Origin: Apoda limacodes
Taxonomy: Eukaryota; Arthropoda; Insecta; Lepidoptera; Limacodidae
Assembly (NCBI GenBank): GCA_946406115.1
Contig: OX291557.1
Span: 18,260,501-18,324,500, forward strand
DNA: 64,000 bases
Reading direction: 5' to 3'
In this document: piece after piece, positions 1 to 60,545 of the stretch
Numbering within the stretch: position 1 is the first letter of the stretch
Layout: each line of letters begins with the position of its first letter
Notes under the pieces: model-generated
What the model was told of the DNA's origin: nothing
Database searches by the model: none
What the model saw: the letters and a program-made list of their open reading frames with translations, nothing else
Translations under genes and position numbers: made by a program

Positions 1-756
1 ACCACTAAGAAAGGATTTTGCGAAAAACGTCCCCTAAGAGGGCTTAAATATGGATTGGAAGTTTGTATGGAAAGCTTTGAAGGAAAAACTTTAAGGTCAA
101 TAAATAAAAATATGTATTTGACCTTGAAGTTTAAAATCAAGATTTAGGTGTTCACTGCAAAATCATGCACTGGGGTTAATGACTTTACGCGACAGGCGCG
201 CCCGCGGTGGCTAGTGCCGAGACAAGTAAAGTAAGCGAGATAATGACCATGACGCACGCAGCTTAAGCGCGATCGCTTAGAAATCACACGCATTATTTTG
301 GCGAGCACGCAACGCACTGAATTTGTCGGGTCAGTGGGTGCCGCCAACCGGGAATAAAGTTGCACGGACGCGTTCATTCTTACTAAAACTTCGAAGTGCG
401 ACACACCTGACGGAGAATTCAATCGACCAATTTTTTGGCCCCAAACGCAAAAAACTTAGTAAGATTTTATTTAAGACTTTATTTGCTTATCAAGAGTTGA
501 GCTAGGAAATATATTTTCTGTTAATTAAACTGCGGGGCCCTTATTCTTTAAGTTGTAATATGGCGATATAAAGTGCCTTGATTGGGATAACTGAGAAGAC
601 TAAAGTACCATTGAATACTCTTATCCCGCTCAGTTTTATTTGATGAATGAATTTCAGCTAGCCGAAGCCAGGGCAAAAACTAGTGTGCGAACGTATTAGA
701 CTATCACAGTAGTGATTTTTCAGTCTATTTTTGGAAATAAATGTGTTAATACTTAC
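1..756. other. Intron after the hinge exon, cut by the window edge
   Basis: No endostatin-like exon is found on the minus strand. 180-370 is GC-richer (GGCGCGCCCGCGG) and may be a repeat. The ORFs there resemble no protein I know. Confidence 0.5.
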
Positions 757-49209
<48,453 letters not shown>

Positions 49210-49269
49210 CTGAAAAAAATAAAAAGTTGAGTTAATTTTAAAAAATGATTTCGTAATATTCGTTCTTAC

Positions 49270-49295
49270 CTATCTGTTATATTTCTAAACAATTG
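49270..49295 (-). CDS. Mp: Candidate multiplexin 5' micro-exon
   Basis: The 26 nt would read QLFRNITD plus two bases, and this phase fits the exon at 49154-49209. The donor is GTAAGA and the acceptor TTTTTGAG. It rests on phase and splice sites only; longer alternatives in the same frame meet a stop at once. Confidence 0.3.
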
Positions 49296-49507
49296 CTCAA
49301 AAATTTATTAGGTAAATTTAAATTATCAGATATAACACTGAAAAGGTTAAAAATAGAGTATTTTGTAACTAAAATATTTTTCGTAACAATGATAATTGGT
49401 ACATTCCTGCACAAGGAAAACCTAAACTTCAGACATCAATTGCCCATTGTGATGAAACTGAAAATATTTGAGATTAATTTGATTTCAGGCAATGTTACTA
49501 AATAAGT

Positions 49508-49566
49508 TTTGCAAGCGTCCGCTTACCAGCAAGCGGACTTAGATTGTTTGCCACCTTAGTGGTATT
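49508..49566 (+). repeat. 3' tail of the 34-37 kb LINE family
   Basis: The GCGTCCGCTTACCAGCAAGC block and TTTGCCACCTTAGTGGTAT match the 3' end of the LINE at 37081-37130. Only the tail is present. Confidence 0.75.
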
Positions 49567-49845
49567 AAAAGAAACAGTTTATAGATAATTTTTATATTTG
49601 GTAATTGATACAATGCAGATGTTCAAGGTTTTATGTGATCATTTTTTTAATTGTGGTCTGGTTTTTAATCAACAACTTAAACGTCCAATACAAAGTAGCA
49701 ACTCCAGCTATCGGAAAATGAACTTAAAAACAACTGCTTTAATACCTAAAATAAATCTGTTACTGTCGGGGAAAAATCAAATCACCCTCCCTGAAACCAA
49801 AATAATATAAGAATAATCAAACACAATGCTAACATTAACAATTTG

Positions 49846-50580
49846 CAAGACTTAATAATGGCTTTACAAGATGTGAAGTGGGACGTAATCGGTCACACCG
49901 GGGACAATTCGCGTAGGTAGTACGTGTAGATTGTGTATGCGAAATTGAACCGTGTGACGCGGCCGGTCTTTGCATGCCTACCTTACGCGTATCAGACCCT
50001 GGATATTATCCAAGATCAACACCTCATTATCTCAAAAATCAATTTAAATTCCATAGTTCTGCAGTAACTCGAGATTCGACTAATTTATTATTAAAAACGC
50101 CAACACACCATTCACACTCATACAGCAACACTTTTGTTGTGAAAGCAATCAAACTTTGGAACTCTATACCATTGCAAATACGACAAGCTCAATCATTGAG
50201 TCTTTTCAAAAAACTTACATTTTCACATTTTTTTAAATCTTAAGCTGTTCGCTTATATATGTATTAGTATATATTTAATTTATTTTTTATATAGGAATGT
50301 ATGTATATGTATCTATATATTTTTATATACTTTTATTTCTTAAGTATTATATATTAATTTATACTATGTATGTACTGATAATTTTTTAAGTCTCGTCCTT
50401 GAGATATGCACACCTTACTCAATTTTCTTGTTTTTATAATTTCCCTACCCAAAGGTTGTCTGAAAGAAATCGTTCTTCATTAGCGATAAGACCACCTTAT
50501 TGTACTTTTTTTTTTCATTATTTTATAGATTTAAATGTATGTCTAACTGTGCAATAAAGAATATTATTCTTATTATTATT
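49846..50580 (+). mobile_element. Fragments of other LINEs
   Basis: A short segment (49846-49905) reads DLIMALQDVKWDVIG, like the start of an RTE-type endonuclease. At 49974-50243 an ORF reads TPHYLKNQFKFHSSAVT and FVVKAIKLWNSIPLQIRQ, the C-terminus of a LINE polyprotein, followed by a tail ending AATAAAGAATATT and ATT repeats near 50580. They may be one or two insertions. Confidence 0.65.
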
Positions 50581-53500
50581 AAGATCAGATCAGAATAGGT
50601 CAAATCTTGCTTGCGAAACACTATACATTATTTCCATAGGCATTGTTTTACGCGTAACATTTAAAAAAAAATTAAAACAATAGAAGATGTGCAGACACTT
50701 CTTAAGTTTTCATTTATTGTTTTTTTTTTATAATATGCGATGAAAGAGGCTATATTAACACCAAATAGTGACACCTTTGTGTACAAATTAAAACTTAAAA
50801 AGTAGCCTGGGGGATACAAGTAAGAAATTTAAGTAAAATAGTTCTGTAATCTTACAAATTTTACCAGTTAAAGGAGGCAGCCTTTCAACATACAGATGAA
50901 GAAGTACAAGATGAATAACATATGCTTAGAAATACTACATCGAATAGGGCACGATGGATCATTCTGTAGGTTATCAAAAGAAAAAGAAAAGACTGTTCAA
51001 TGTTATATTGAAACTGTCAATTTATAATAATAATAATAAAATAATGATATAATCATAAACGATAAAAAGTGTCTATAAGTTGTCCAGACTCTTAACTTGA
51101 CAATATATTTAGTCAAAATTAGATAAGATTGAATCCTAATGTTGATAATTTTGAATAACATTTAATATATTTAAGTAACAACACAGATTAAAAATTTAAA
51201 AAAAGGTACCGACTTTTTAGAGCATAAATACAATAAAAATTTTGGATATTATAAGATGTCCAATTAATAAACTATAAAAACTTAATTTAGGCACATAGGA
51301 ATTTTTAAACGCAATCTACCTCACATTTACTGATCAAAGATTTAATTTGAAGTCATTAGGTATTTCTTACCAACTGGGCAACCGATTTTCTAGGAAGGAA
51401 AGAGGAAGAAAGGATGAGATCTATCTAGGTACATTTTTAAAGTAAAACATTATCTACATACAAAGTTTCACCCAGATCGTTCGAATAAAAGATGAAAACT
51501 AAACTGACCGACCACATTGCAGGATTCGAACTCGCAAACTCAATGGTTCGATCTATGTAACGTTAATTTCATTGAATTCATTATGGCCGTTCTCAAAAAC
51601 GTGATTACAAACAAATATAAAAATATTGTAGAATAACATTTAAATAGCCTATTGTTTTTGTTAGAAACTCTTAGGTATAGAGAAATATATTTCTGAGATG
51701 TCTCCAAAAATAGAGTGTATTCATTCATTCTTGTCACACAAAGTCGTTAGCTTCCAGCTTTCTACAAACGCTGTCTGTCAGAGAACTAAATTCTAGCTTG
51801 TGAATAAAGCTGACCTAGATTCAAATGATGTGGCAATGGCGCCAGTTGGCGTAGGAATAAAATAGAAGTTTTAGATTTCAGAAAATCTAAAACTTTAAGT
51901 TGAAAATGCAACCCAGTTGTTTGGATCAGTGTTTAATATTACATTCACCTTATTATAGTGTGTAATATTATATTGAGATTCAAAATAGTAATGTAGAGTC
52001 TAAGCTAGATAACCTAAAATTTAACAGTGACGTTGGTTTTGACAATCTCTAGTTGATACCATTACATATAACTATAACTGATCCTTTTTATAAATATTGC
52101 GTAAATTAATAGCACATTGTGTATTAAGGGTGGTAAGGAGATAATAACTAACGATAGGCTATTTAGAAGCCAAAGGCCGAAAGCTTTATTGGCCCGAGTT
52201 TGTAATTTCTGTACCGCCCGTGTTATACTCAGTATTTTTCATCACATTTGCGAGTAAATAAATAAAAATAGAAGTTGAAAAAATTAATAAATATCGCCGA
52301 AACACAACTGAAATGGTGGGAATAGTGGGAGAGAAAACAACGCCACCGCCAGATGGCACTAGGTTATGAATTAAAAAGTTTTGGCTGTAGTTACAACTTG
52401 TAATTACATACTACGTACTATGAACTACTCATACCGCCCGTGAGTTCTCCGCTTTGTAATTTTCTCCTTACCACCCTCCTTACCTTATTACACAAAATAC
52501 TAAAAACTTGTGGCTGTGTGACCTGAAGACCTCGCGAGTCTTGCATAGCTTAAGGTGATTGCATACCTAAACGAGTTAAGTTTGCAAGAATTTGATTAAT
52601 TTTGTTACAGTCCTGAGTACATTTTTTGACGAGAAAAAAATATATGTTACAGTTCAAAACTTATTTAGTGGATTTGCTAATATTATAATAATTTGGCTAT
52701 TAAAAAATTAGAAAAAAAAATATTCTGAATCTATTTTTGGGCTTTAATTTAAATTGTTTGGAGAACTAAGAGTTTGAGAGATATTGTCTTCATTCTTATT
52801 TCACAAAATATATTATATTAATTAATATGACCAAGTGAATTTGATAATTTCATAGGTAGTAATTTTTTTTTTTTTTAATTTTGTAGGTTATAAATACTTG
52901 AATATTATGCCGACAAAAAACCGAGAAAATCGAGATTTTCAACTTGCGGTCACGTGCTATCGCCTATCGTTCGTAGAACTGTGTCTGTTTGTATGCTTCA
53001 ATAGTGTAATATGTCTTCGTACACTGGGCGAAATGTCACTCTTTTGCTAGGGTATAAATAAATGTGCACCGCTCACTGATTTGATGTTTTTTTTTCATTA
53101 TTCTACACCCCCTAACACCCCTGAACCCTTAAAATATATAGGATGAAATTGATGAATTGATAGTTTGTGAGTTTATGAGGTTAACAAAAAATTTTGTGAC
53201 ATTTTTGAAATGGCTGCAGTATGATTTTACGTTTATACCTGCCATCGCTGCCACTCTAAAAATTTTCAATAACTGAATCGACAAAAATTACAAACAATTA
53301 GGTATCGAACATGCTCACAAAATTTCACGGAAATCGGTTTTGATCCATATGCGACCCATAGAGGAGAACAGCCAGAAATAGGAAAGCATTTTCGCCCGAG
53401 CTTTACGCTCGTTCGGTCAACTAGCATAATATAAAAAATCATCAAAAATTACCAACAATCTACCAAATTAATCTGAAACTATAATCTACTAAATTTATTA

Positions 53501-54640
53501 CTTAATATACCATTTTACAAAATATTCTTACTTAGATTAAAAACTATATAAGCGTTTCCATTGTTTTATACTATGAATGTATTCGTTTCAAATTTATTAA
53601 AAAGCAATTTCACGTTAGACATAACTGTAAATGATTTACTTAAGATCACTTGCGTGCTTGAATTTAGTTGGATTAAATGTGTCACGTACCAGAATTATGA
53701 GTCATTGTTTTAACTTGGGTCATAATGTAAACTTTAGATTAATGGTTTGATATTTGTTAAAACGTTATTGCTATCAAGCACTTCTATCTACATACACACA
53801 CAAAAACAATTTAATACATCTGTTGAGAAGCCGACATAGACTAAAATATATGATTATCGTGCAATTCTAATGAGATTATATAATACGTGTTGAATTAATA
53901 AACTCCTTCTTTTGAAGTCAGTTAGTTAAAAAAGTTTAAGAGGAATCTATATCGTACAGTATGGTAAAAACATTTCTTACAGATATTTATTTTGTTTGCA
54001 TAACGGCATGCACCATCTTTATGGATGAACTCTCCCATAAAATTATTTCTTCCAGTCTCTGAGTTTGCAAATAGTCAAATTTAATATGTACATACACAAC
54101 TAAAACCTTGCAACGATATACAAGAATGTTGGATATGTACACCAAGTAATTATTACCTATTAATTAGAAAAAAAAAAATTGAAGTGAATGTAATAATTAA
54201 ATATCTCAGCATAAAATTTATGAAACTCCAAATGAGAGAGTACAAAAGCGGAAATGATTGATTGATTACAACTCATAAAATATTATGCTTGATACACGAC
54301 TTAGTTTTCAAACTTGTCATAAATATCACAAATCATGCTGCTTGACATAATACTATTTTAATATAATTCATATTTTCATTTATTTGATTATATTATGTTA
54401 TTGTGTTATGATTTATTTCGTTTGAATATTTAAAAAAAAAAAAATTTATAGCAAAAAATTAAGGTATATTACTATATTGTTGGTTAATTATTCCAAACAC
54501 ACCTTAAATTTGCCGATGTTCGACTTGAATGAGGCCCCGTTTTTTATTCCGTTGCTAATTGGTTAAAACAAATCATTTTAGTTTTCTCACGTTAGTCTGT
54601 CCGTCCTTTACCCATCTGGCTCGGTTTACATTTTCTGTTA
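50581..54640. other. Multiplexin 5' intron or upstream region
   Basis: AT-rich DNA. It includes a repeat at 52110-52480 related to 3481-3760 in opposite orientation (shared AACGCCA...GATGG and GTGTATTAAG.GTGGTAAG blocks). No coding sequence is recognised. Confidence 0.5.
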
Positions 54641-54643
54641 TAC

Positions 54644-55225
54644 TAGCTTTTGCTCGAGGTTCCACCCACTCTAAATTCGGTTATCGGTCTAGGATTTTCT
54701 TAATTATAGAAAAAAAACCGACTTACACTTGACGTTTTCAAAGTAGTCTAAGTCCTTCCACTAGAGTCATACTATCTCCATGCCAAATTTGTCTGCGGTT
54801 GTAGTTGTAGCTTTTACTCGCGGTTCCACCCACTCTATATTCGGTTATCAGTGTAGGACTTCAACGGTAACTTCTCACTTATAGAAAAAAAAAACCGACT
54901 CACACTTGACGTTTCTAATAGCCTATGTCCTTCCCCTAAAGTCATACTATCTCCATGCCAAATTTGTCTGCGGTTGTAGTTGTAGCTTTTGCTCGTGGTT
55001 CCACCCACTCTTAATTCGGTTATCGGTGTAGGACTTAAACGGCAACTCCTCAAATCTAGGAAAAAAATACCGACTGACACTTGACGTTTTCAAGTAGCCT
55101 ATGTCCTTTTCCGGGACTCAAACTATCTCCATTCCAAATTTTATCTAAATCGTTTCAGCGATTTAAGTGTGAAAAGGTAACAGACAGACAGACAGAGTTA
55201 CTTTCGCATTTACATATAATATTAA
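54644..55225 (+). repeat. 165-175-bp tandem repeat, RTE-type 3' region
   Basis: Units begin TAGCTTTTGCTCG or similar at 54644, 54808 and 54983, each with GGTTCCACCCACTC and CCATGCCAAATTTGTCTGCG. The last unit ends with ACAGACAGACAGAG and CTTTCGCATTTA, the common 3' end of RTE LINEs (from memory). Confidence 0.75.
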
Positions 55226-55889
55226 TTTGGACTAGGCAGACATTGTTTTACTCTTGTTGCTGTCATCCCTCGTCGCATCGCCCTCACGCCCGCGCTATTT
55301 CTTCGTTTCTGCTTAGGGTTCTTTCTGACTTTTTTTCTTATTGCTCGGCTCCTAAGGGTCATAGCGTGATGTTAAATAGCCTATAACCTTGTTTGAGATT
55401 TGGGCTATCAAATGCAACTGGTACCCGACTGGTAGTTCCAAAATTAGCGCGTTCGATAAAAATAAAAACTTATTCAACAAACTCTGGTTTTACTAAATTA
55501 GTAGCAAAACAATGTTTACCGTGCAGGCAGTTACTATATTATACACTAAAAAAGTAACCAATTTTAAGAAGCTTTACTACAAATTACACTTTTTTGGTAA
55601 AGATTTCCAAGGATTCGCTCAGTGGGTTTGACTAAAATTAAATTAAGGTGTTCTTCCGAATATACTTCAATCTCTGACAAACGTTTTAAAATGTTTTGGC
55701 AAAGAAATGTTAAAAATGCTGTTAACTTTGGTAATGCATATACCCTTACAAAAAGCATTTTTCGATAACACTGTTTTATTTAATAAACTATAAATTTGTT
55801 TCCTGTATTGTAATGAAAACACATTAATCATAAATAAATAAGTATTTTTGGGCATTACTATGCATTACATTACAAAGCTTGTGCTATGA

Positions 55890-56090
55890 ATACCAGACAA
55901 CGGATACAAATACTAATATATACTTTTTTTTGTAAATTCATACATATTATACATAGAGAACAGTCTCAAGACAAATACAAAAAATAAATGTTTGTCTTGT
56001 ACGGTAATCGAACCCGTTCCCCTTGATTCAGCAGTTGCGTCATTACCCACTGATCCACGTCGACAGAGTGAGTTGAGATGTAGCTGCACT
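55890..56090 (-). mobile_element. tRNA-derived SINE copy
   Basis: On the minus strand TGGATCAGTGGGTAATG and GGGTTCGATTACCG are good A- and B-box matches, followed by GACAAACATTTATTTT. It is related to the copy at 6660-6850. Confidence 0.65.
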
Positions 56091-56139
56091 ACTCACGCTA
56101 GCTCAGTTTTATATCACATCGTCCTTGCATCGTCCTTGT

Positions 56140-56515
56140 AAGGGTTCCGTACCCAAAGGGTAATTAGCGGAGCTCTGCTGTCCGTGCGTCCGTCTGTCAC
56201 CTGGCTGTATCTCATGAACGTGACAGACAGACAGTTGAAATTTTTATAGAAGATATATTTCCGTTGCCGCTACAACAACAAATACTTAAAAACAGAATAA
56301 AATAAATATTTAAGGAGTACCCATACAACAAACGTGATTCTTTTGCTCGGTATTGTTAAAGGCAACAGGTAGAAGCTTAAAATATTCACAGAAGATTTAG
56401 TTATATAATCACTTCAAAAATGAATAATTAAAATCCCATCCCACGTAATTGTTTTTGCCGTTTTTATAGATAATGATACGGAACCTTTCGTGCGCGAGTC
56501 TGATTCGCACTTTTT
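56140..56515 (+). repeat. Interspersed GGGTTCC-type repeat
   Basis: It starts AGGGTTCCGTACCCAAAGGG, includes GTCCGTCTGTCACCTGGCTG and GTTGCCGCTACAACAACAAA, and ends TGCGCGAGTCTGATTCGCAC. Confidence 0.75.
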
Positions 56516-56871
56516 TTTTACTTAAGTTTATGTCAAGAAGTCTAATAAAATTAGCCTAATCCAAATCTAAATCTAATCTAATCTAATAGACTTATAAAAG
56601 CCTATTTAGCACGAAACTCTCGCTGCGGGAGTTCTTAAACTAAACTGGTTTTTGGTATTAAGTTTGGTATAAATCTTTCTTAGGCCACTGTATAATAAAG
56701 CAATTAAGTATCAAACAAAGTCACGAACGTGTCTTGTTATATGTGTTGCCATTGACTTAGAATGGAATGTAATTGAAACTGTTTAGTTTAAACAGACAAG
56801 CATAGAAATCGCAAACCTGTCCAATAAAGCTTCTTTAACGTTCTTCAAATGTAATATAGTAATTAACTTAC

Positions 56872-56907
56872 AAATACACAACGCCCCAAAATAAAGACCA
56901 CGACCAT
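56872..56907 (-). CDS. Mp: Candidate first coding exon of multiplexin
   Basis: ATG in the context CAACATGG starts 12 codons, MVVVFILGRCVF, that run to a GTAAGT donor in phase 0. This fits the candidate micro-exon at 49270-49295 and gives a hydrophobic N-terminus. It does not fit the exon at 49154-49209 directly. A different promoter or start further right is equally possible. Confidence 0.28.
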
Positions 56908-56929
56908 GTTGGAGCTACTTTACAAAAAA

Positions 56930-57240
56930 TAATTGAAAGTCTCGGTTTCTTTCTCAGCTACGGTTACAAGTTGTATTAGAGAGTTTCTTGAAAAAGTTTT
57001 AGAAGGTTGCCAGCTTTCCGAAGAAGCTGGTTTTCAAACAGGCTTTATTACCTTAGGTCACATAGATATATTCGTATTGTCCCAAATTATACACAAGAAG
57101 AACTCATGGAATACTTTTTAATTTCGATCGTAAATTCCCACGGAAATTGCTTTTTGGATTTTGAGCAGCTAGTTAACATTAAAAAAAATAATCAGGAGGT
57201 AAGCGCTCTTAAAGTTGCGACTACAGACTCCGAATTTCGG
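56930..57240 (+). other. Possible decayed coding fragment, unidentified
   Basis: Two overlapping ORFs in different frames (56933-57121 and 57007-57243) share protein-like stretches such as RYIRIVPNYTQEELMEYFL. I do not recognise a family. It may be an old transposon piece with a frame change, or chance. Confidence 0.3.
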
Positions 57241-57244
57241 TAGT

Positions 57245-58575
57245 TTTTACGATTTTTAAAATGCTTGTTCGTAAACTTCACCATAGTAAAAAACCTCGCC
57301 TTGACCAACGTTTTCACTTTGACATATCATAAAAAAAATTATACGTTTGTTCCGTATTATAAAATAAAACAAAATTGAAAAACCCTTTATGAAGAAATAA
57401 ATAAATGGTATTGAAAGTTATAAAAATAACGTACTTGTTTTTCTTGACAGGAAACAAATTTAAATTTATAACATTAATTTTAAATGTATTTAAGCAATGT
57501 CCCGAAAAAAAATTGTTGTCGTAAGGAAGTCTCCGCTTATTTTCTATGTTCTTTGATGTTTAGGTAAATAAGTTCACCTAATTCCGATTACTTTGTTCCG
57601 ATCACTCATACGTGCTTCTAAGCATCAGTAACAAGCAATGACCCTGGTCATTAGTAGCAGCTAACTAAACATATCTAAAAGAATAAAAAAACTTAAGAAT
57701 CATTTTCACTGGACTATAGATGCAAAAATATAGCCAGTAATTTTAAAATCTTTATTTATCCTTAGAGAAAATAACGCCATCTGTTATTACTTTAAAAAAG
57801 AAAATAATATTTTGCTTAGATAAATAAAATAAAAAATATCGGAAGTATTGGAATTTTCACACCTTTTTAGAACACATCAGATATTGAAAATAATAACTAC
57901 ACTTCTTCTTCTGAACATGTGCTGAAGACGTAATGACATATTGAAATCACAGTGGTAATGGTGATTGGTGCTAGATTTTTAACAGCACTACATCAAAAAA
58001 GCTACGTCTACTGGAAGATTCTAACTGCTTTTTGCAAACGGCATTGCGAGCTATATGATATCGCATGGGTATTGGAATCGTTTTGTTTACCAAATGTAAA
58101 CAAACAATATGGCCGTTCATCATCTTATAATAATTCGGCATAGAACGCATTCATTTTTTGTCAATAGAACTGTCGAATGTAAACATATAGAGTATACAGC
58201 TTATTCGATGCATATAATGATTGTAGACCGGGAGACAGTGACACAAAATATTGGGTCATTTGTATCAGTATGGCGGTTTTTCAAGGGTCTAACTACGTAA
58301 TGACGAAAAGAAAAATGCTGGTCATAGCGCTGGTACCGGCGGCCCAATCGCGTGGGCGTTAGTCGACCGTGTCGGATAAATACGAGTGTCGAACGTTTTG
58401 TTCCACAAAAATCCTTGTATTTTCCGATAGTCCATAAAAAAAAGTAGGCTGTAGCGTAATGCCATATTTCTCCGGTGTGACTTACAGCCCGCAATACCGA
58501 CGCGAACACATTTATTAAAAAAAAATTAATTAACCATTTGTACCAAGCTAATTTTTGCACAGCTAATCATCGTCG
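57245..58575. other. Region without recognised features
   Basis: AT-rich up to about 57900, then more balanced. Small ORFs only; nothing recognised. Confidence 0.5.
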
Positions 58576-59262
58576 AGTTGCCATTCACGAACATTGTAGT
58601 GGACCCAAGCTGTTAATAGAGAATTGTAGTAATCTGGACCCCACCACACGGTGTTGACATGCTAATTTAAGTTTTAAGAGAGCAGGTAGATTAAAGATGA
58701 AATTTATCAATAATAAATATAAATTTGATTAATCACCTTCGTAATTCATACCGATCGGATACTCCTAATAAATGGATAGAAAGGAGATCAATGAAGTATG
58801 AAGTAAGTGAGGGGCCCGGATGTCCTCACCGGGGTTCGATTAATATGGTTGTACCTACGTCATAAGGCGTCAATCGCAGTGGGATCCTAAAATCATCAAC
58901 ACAACGAAAAATAATTACTCGTTAAATACGACCGATTCGTAAAGTAGCAGATAACCAGGAGGTTAAAATATATGGAGAATATCGAACGATTATTTTCAGT
59001 TCATTGATATAAATATCGTAGGGTGCGAGAGGGATAGTAGAGTAGGCTCCGCGCCGCTTACGACGAGCCTTCAATGTGTAAATTAATCGAAGCTGTATAA
59101 TCGAGTCACAAAGAAGCGGAGAAACTAGTTCGGCAGGTAAAGAGTTTAGTAGAATCGGTTTACGATTTCGATATGATTGTTCGATTATTACTATAAAGTA
59201 ACTGGCCACTAAAATGCGAAGCACGTGGGTACACGTGGAAGTAAAATAAAGAAGAAATTAAC
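58576..59262 (+). repeat. LTR-like block
   Basis: It starts AGTTGCC and ends ATTAACT, the AGTT...AACT style of insect gypsy/errantivirus-type LTRs. It contains a TATA box (GATATAAATA at about 59007), then AATAAA at about 59246, the order expected of U3-R-U5. TGGCGCC, the first bases of a common primer-binding site, lies at the end. No second copy is in the window, so it is unproven. Confidence 0.5.
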
Positions 59263-59285
59263 TGGCGCCACAATCCCTAGACACG
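59261..59285 (+). promoter_or_regulatory. Primer-binding-site-like sequence
   Basis: TGGCGCCACAATCCC follows the LTR-like block directly. A site for priming reverse transcription begins TGG, the complement of the tRNA CCA end. The exact tRNA is not identified. Confidence 0.4.
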
Positions 59286-59966
59286 CCACGCGTTCAGGCC
59301 GCGTCTATCGGGGGGGAGGGGAGAACGGTTATAAGCGATAGACGTCAGTTGCGGCACCCTTTTTCACTGTCGTCGTGTCGAGAAGCTGGCCGTGCTCGAG
59401 ATTCCTGAGGAAGCGGGAAGGACAGGACACACAAAGATTTGAAGAAATTTAATACCGGCGCCGTGCACGTTTCGCCTACATCAAATATCAGTAAGTGTCT
59501 TTTGTGAGAACTGAGGCTAGCAATGTCAACTTATTATTGATGGGTTTGTACTATGGGGCTTTGTGAGGGACTTCCTTTATACGATGGCGTAAGGACTGTG
59601 TAAGGGACCGTGTAAGATGCCACCTTGGTTAAAGTGAAGGGTTGGTTGGGGAAAATTGAAAGTGGTTGACTTTATGGTTGGGATTTAGTCCGGGATTCTA
59701 GTTGTAAATTTGGAGTAGAGAAGGAAAAACCCTTGCTTATTAAAAATGCAGGGGGTAGTTTGTTGACATTGTTGGCTATGTACTCTCTAAGGAAAAGAGA
59801 TTGCCGATTTCTGCAGAAAATTTAGTGGAGAAAAGGGTTCCTGCCGGGATCGGCGTCTTTTAACATGATGTTGTAAATTTTGTGATACTTTGTGGGAAGA
59901 AACCCCGTAATTAGGCTCTGATCTGATTAGTTAAGAAATCGTTTAAGATTAGGGTTAAGGTCAGGT

Positions 59967-60545
59967 AACCCTTGTGTAAATCCTGTCCTTTGTATATGTA
60001 TATCTTATTGATGAAAGCCCTACGCAAGTCCTGAGCATCGACTTCGCGCTTTGATCGGATTCGAGGTGACGGGGCATGCTTACATGACTTGGCAGGCAAC
60101 CCTTGTGTAAATCCTGTCCTGTGTATATGTATATCTTTTTGATGAAAGCCCTACGCAAGTCCTGAGCATCGACTTCGCGCTTTGATCGGATTCGAGGTGA
60201 CGGGGCATGCTCACATGACTTGGCAGGCAACCCTTGTGTAAATCCTGTCCTGTGTATATGTATATCTTATTGATGAAAGCCCTACGCAAGTCCTGAGCAT
60301 CGACTTCGCGCTTTGATCGGATTCGAGGTGACGGGGCATGCTCACACGACTTGGCAGGCAACCCTTGTGTAAATCCTGTCCTGTGTATATGTATATCTTA
60401 TTGATGAAAGCCCTACGCAAGTCCTGAGCAGCGACTTCGCGCTTTGATCGGATTCGAGGTGACGGGGCATGCTTACATGACTTGGCAGGCAAGCCCTTGA
60501 GTAAATTCTGTCCTGTGTATATGTATCTTCATTGATGAAAATCCT
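59967..60545. repeat. 131-bp tandem repeat, 4.4 copies
   Basis: AACCCTTGTGTAAATCCTGT starts at 59967, 60098, 60229 and 60360, and a diverged partial at 60491. Copies differ at a handful of positions. The overlapping minus-strand ORFs with CEHAPSPRIRSKREVDAQDL are a by-product of the repeat; 131 is not a multiple of three. Confidence 0.97.

Noticed and set aside
144..422. Endostatin exon in the left end
   Set aside because: The ORF lacks endostatin-like residues and splice sites in matching phase.
54835..55080. 81-residue minus-strand ORF with repeated peptide
   Set aside because: Product of the 165-175-bp tandem repeat.
58922..59224. 100-residue minus-strand ORF
   Set aside because: Lies within the LTR-like block, opposite its signals, with no protein-like features.
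59911..60492. Four overlapping minus-strand ORFs with repeated protein blocks
   Set aside because: Made by the 131-bp tandem repeat; the period is not a multiple of three, so each ORF changes frame along the array.
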